Source: Histomonas meleagridis
Taxonomy: Eukaryota > Parabasalia > Tritrichomonadida > Dientamoebidae
DNA length: 64,000 nt
Assembly: GCA_020186115.1 (NCBI GenBank)
Contig: WSYJ01000125.1
Span: 1 to 64,000 of the forward strand
Direction of reading: 5' to 3'
Shown here piece by piece: positions 61,456 through 64,000 of this stretch (its first letter is position 1; each line of letters opens with the position of its first letter). Below the pieces are notes generated by a model. The model was not told where the DNA came from, made no database searches, and was given only the letters and a program-made list of their open reading frames with translations. A program made the position numbers and the translations under genes.

Positions 61456-62785
61456 ATGTTTCTAAGGAGAAATTTCTATTTTGAAGATCCAGAGACAAAC
61501 CTCGTGTCAAAACAAGAATTAACATCCTACGATCGACTTGTTTCTCGCGTTGCCTTTAATTCTTGTTCTGATATGGTCAAAATTTTAAAGGTCAATCAAA
61601 AGTTAGCAAAGGATTGTATGTTTCGACTAAGGTATGTTTAATTTTTAAATCCCAGAGATCCATTCACACAAAGTTTACAGAATAATGTTCCATCGATTCA
61701 ACTTGGATTAATCCATATTGCCGCATTTTTTGATTCTTTAGAATGTTTAATTGTACTTCATGAAGAATACGGAATTGATGTTAATTCGTTAACGCCTAGT
61801 TTATTAAATTTTTTCATGATTATACCCCACTTCATTATGCATGTTTAAATGGTAGTACCGAATGCGGTCAATACCTTATACAACATGGAGCCGATTGTAA
61901 CAGATCACCCCCTAATTCGGATCACACTCCGTTATTTTTAGTATCCATTTCAGGTAACATTTCACTAATGGAGTCACTTTTTGATCATGGCGCCACGTTA
62001 GGTCAAGATCAAGCTAAATCACAAGCCGTTGTTAAGATGGCACTTAAAAAGAAGAACATCGGATGCCTTGAAGTTCTTTTACGTCGAGGACTTAAACCTA
62101 CTTCAGGCATTCAAAAAGAATTATCTCCATTAATGCAATGTATAGCAATTGGTTTGTTTGATGCAGTTGGCCCATTGATAGATATAGGTGCTGATGTTAA
62201 TTATGTTGATGCCAATGGTTCATGTGCATTACAATTAGCAATCAAGCAAGGTGACATGGATTTAGTACGACTATTACTTAACAAAGGAGCAGACATACAT
62301 TTTAGAGGTTCTAATATTCATTTATTAATTTTTGGTGTTTAATTTTTTAATTTCTAAATGCCGTCCATACAGCCGCACAAACCGGAAATCTTGAAATGTT
62401 AAAGTTCTTAGTCCAAAGAGGTGCTGATTATAAAGAAGTTGATGACAAAGGGCGAATTGCCACTTTTTCATCATTTGTTGCAAATCAAGAATCGATGATC
62501 GAAATCATTGATTATTTGGTTAATCCTAAAGAATGCGGTCTTGACATTAATGCTGTTGGTAGAGATGGCCACACTTCGATTTTACTTGAAACAGCCATCG
62601 ATTCTAAAAGATTGACGCCAGAGTTCATTGAGTTCTTACTGAGCCACGGAGCAGACTTAAATCAGAAGGCTTTGAACGGGAAAACAGCGTACGAAATCAT
62701 TATGGAATGCTGCTCAAATGCAGAGGTAAAAAGAATTGTGAATAATTACTGGAATTTAAAGAAAAATAAGGGAAAAGCGAAATAA
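61456..62785 (+). CDS. Ankyrin-repeat protein gene with very short introns
   Basis: The ATG at 61456 starts exon 1 (MFLRRNFYFEDPETN...KDCMFRLR), which meets a GTATGT donor at 61632. After a 24-nt intron, exon 2 (DPFTQSLQNNVPSIQLGLIH, AAFFDSLECLIVLHEEYGID) continues in frame. Later parts have clear ankyrin repeats: DYTPLHYACLNGSTECGQYL, SPLMQCIAIGLFDAVGPLID, CALQLAIKQGDMDLVRLLLN and LEMLKFLVQRGAD. The frame shifts near 61800 and near 62335 need either introns (20 nt and 38 nt, both GT-AG and frame-keeping) or indels. Ankyrin repeats bind other proteins; no partner is visible. The gene ends AAATAATAAATT. A pseudogene reading is possible if only the first intron is real. Confidence 0.6.
61632..61655 (+). 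other. Candidate 24-nt spliceosomal intron
   Basis: It starts GTATGT and ends CCCAG. Removal joins MFRLR to DPFTQSLQNN in frame (phase 2). Without removal a TAA follows after two codons. GTATGT is the preferred trichomonad donor, and introns near 25 nt have been reported in T. vaginalis as far as I recall. Confidence 0.65.
62335..62372 (+). other. Candidate 38-nt intron
   Basis: The segment starts GTGTTT and ends CATACAG. Removal restores the ankyrin frame (NIHLLIF then AAQTGNLEML) across an in-frame TAA. A degraded or alternative reading (NAVHTAAQTG) also fits an ankyrin repeat, so the exact boundary is uncertain. Confidence 0.4.
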
Positions 62786-63323
62786 TAAATTATCATTTTA
62801 TGAAAAGTGTAATGAATTAATTTTTGTGTGTTGTGATCGAAAAAATATATTGTAAACAATTGTTAATTGTGAATTGTTGAAGATTGAATTGAATATTGGA
62901 GCCATTTGACGTAAATTACCTATTATTTTTATGATTTTTTTTTTTCCTCTATCAAATTTATCGCCACATGATTTAACTATAATATATCAATAATCAAAGT
63001 GTATTAACAATAATTATTAAAACAATTTAAATTGTTTGTATAAAATTTCTATTAAATCCATTAATCATCTTCAATCAGCTCTCACTTATTTCCTAGAAAC
63101 TTTTGCATTCTTTTTTGTTTATTGTTTTTAATAAACCAAATTACAATTCCAATAATTATTAGCACAAATAATCCCGAAACAAGAATAAACTCAAAAATTC
63201 TCCAATTTTAGAAACGCCAACATTACACACTTGCTCATTCATAAAAATAACTCAACTAAAATAAAACTATATATAACATTTACTAACATATTAAGATATA
63301 TTATCAATTACATCTTAATAACA
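62786..63323 (-). pseudogene. Intergenic region with a transmembrane-tail remnant
   Basis: On the minus strand (about 63083-63245), after MNEQVCNVGVSKIGEF and a one-base frame change, there is a hydrophobic helix (ILVSGLFVLIIIGIVIWFI) and a basic tail (KNNKQKRMQKFLGNK, then stop). It resembles the C-terminal end of a single-pass surface protein. The rest of the gap is AT-rich with no gene. Confidence 0.35.
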
Positions 63324-64000
63324 TTATCTTTTAGGCGGCGGGGGCGGGGGCGGCACATCCTGATTTAACGCTTTCACTTGTTCGGCCTCTATTTCGTGGA
63401 GTGTGTTATTCTGCACCCACAACGGGCATTTATCTGGGGGGCAAACACCGACTTCTCCTCTCCAGAAGTGATTATATCCGACGCTTTTCGGTATAACCTT
63501 ACGACACCAATAGCATATCCATGTATGGCATCTCGGGCATTCCATTTTATTGCATCCTTCGTCCTTAACAAATTGCGTTTTACATTTCGGACATATTCGG
63601 ACGACCGCTTCGTTCATTTTTTCTTCCAATTGTCGGTCTTTATCAATATCTCGGAACTGTTCGCATGTCATTCCTTGATGATATTGACATTGACACTTAG
63701 TACATGTCTCACTTTTACATTCGGGACAAATCATTTTTTCTTCGTCGTCATCAACTATCGCCATGTAACCACATTTATAGCATTTGACAACGCCACTAAT
63801 GTTAGCGGAGATAATCGCATTCATAGTTTCGGCTTGCGATAATCGCGCTAATACAGACTCAGGCATAGAACGCTCTAACTCACTCATTGGTACCATTTGA
63901 TCACATCCTCCACAATGTAAACATGGCACATCTGTTCGACCCTCAGAAATCGATGTTTCGATTTGTTTACGAACACACTCAAAACAAAAAAGATGACCTT
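63324..64000 (-). CDS. RBR (RING-IBR-RING) E3 ubiquitin ligase, RNF216-like, partial
   Basis: The gene runs off the right edge of the window (N-terminal part missing). Visible are the end of RING1 (GHLFCFECVRKQIETSISEG and PCLHCGGC), the IBR (VVKCYKCGYMAIVDDDEEKM, ICPECKSETCTKCQCQYHQG, MTCEQF) and RING2 (VVRICPKCKTQFVKDEGCNK, MECPRCHTWICYWC). In RING2 the Cys of EGCNKM is at the place of the catalytic thioester Cys of RBR ligases. CPKC...EGCNxM...CYxC and YNHFW match RNF216/TRIAD3. It ends in polyproline (DVPPPPPPPKR). It probably ubiquitinates substrates in the cytosol. Confidence 0.85.
   Translation of the reverse strand, partial: GHLFCFECVRKQIETSISEGRTDVPCLHCGGCDQMVPMSELERSMPESVLARLSQAETMNAIISANISGVVKCYKCGYMAIVDDDEEKMICPECKSETCTKCQCQYHQGMTCEQFRDIDKDRQLEEKMNEAVVRICPKCKTQFVKDEGCNKMECPRCHTWICYWCRKVIPKSVGYNHFWRGEVGVCPPDKCPLWVQNNTLHEIEAEQVKALNQDVPPPPPPPKR

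Noticed and set aside
1-64000. tRNA, rRNA or snRNA genes
   Set aside because: None was recognised in the gaps by eye; I cannot run a covariance-model search, which would be decisive.

Overview
The window looks like nuclear DNA of a parabasalid flagellate, most likely Tritrichomonas or a close relative. The evidence is very AT-rich DNA, long almost intron-free genes, DUF3447/ankyrin and BspA-like repeat genes, KilA-N, MULE, hAT and mariner remnants, an ornithine carbamoyltransferase typical of the trichomonad arginine dihydrolase pathway, a flagellar CFAP61-like protein, and TCACTT initiator-type sequence next to a start codon. The species is inferred; no rRNA or other decisive marker is present.

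Layout. 1-10,020 is a graveyard of broken sequence: a 50-bp tandem repeat and AT-rich repeats; a decayed MULE transposase (1294-3370); a decayed BED-finger hAT transposase (4843-5540) abutting an antisense mariner remnant (5530-6345); a decayed KilA-N gene; a frameshifted transglutaminase-like surface protein; and the antisense tail of an AGC kinase. 10,139-26,611 is dense and intact: a Furry-like alpha-solenoid giant, Cactin (splicing), a Beclin/ATG6-like autophagy protein, and a 2426-residue HECT ubiquitin ligase on the minus strand. 26,776-32,811 is a six-module AAA protein of midasin/RNF213/dynein architecture, broken by two frameshifts and two nonsense codons and lacking its C-terminus. 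An antisense DUF3447 fragment follows.

33,743-43,114 holds a single-domain voltage-gated cation channel, a small unknown protein, CFAP61 (minus strand), a multi-C2 protein and an exportin-like karyopherin. 43,590-46,940 is a DUF3447/ankyrin gene whose 3' part is a very regular array of 170-bp units. Each unit is one ankyrin repeat plus about 80 nt of non-coding AT-rich spacer. 47,715-55,340 has CLF1/Crooked-neck (splicing), a DUF3737 beta-helix protein of bacterial type, UTP14 (ribosome biogenesis), a decayed DUF3447 gene and ornithine carbamoyltransferase. 55,500-64,000 has a decayed BspA-like LRR protein, a decayed and an intact copy of an HtrL/YibB-like glycosyltransferase, an armadillo-like protein, an ankyrin gene with a convincing 24-nt intron, and a partial RNF216-like RBR ubiquitin ligase.

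The intact genes are housekeeping (splicing, ribosome assembly, transport, ubiquitin, autophagy, flagellum, energy metabolism). They are not arranged as an operon. The most unusual material is the 170-bp ankyrin/spacer array, the very short candidate introns in the second ankyrin gene, and the decayed six-module AAA gene. CACTIN and CLF1 in the same window are general spliceosome factors and do not by themselves explain the short introns.
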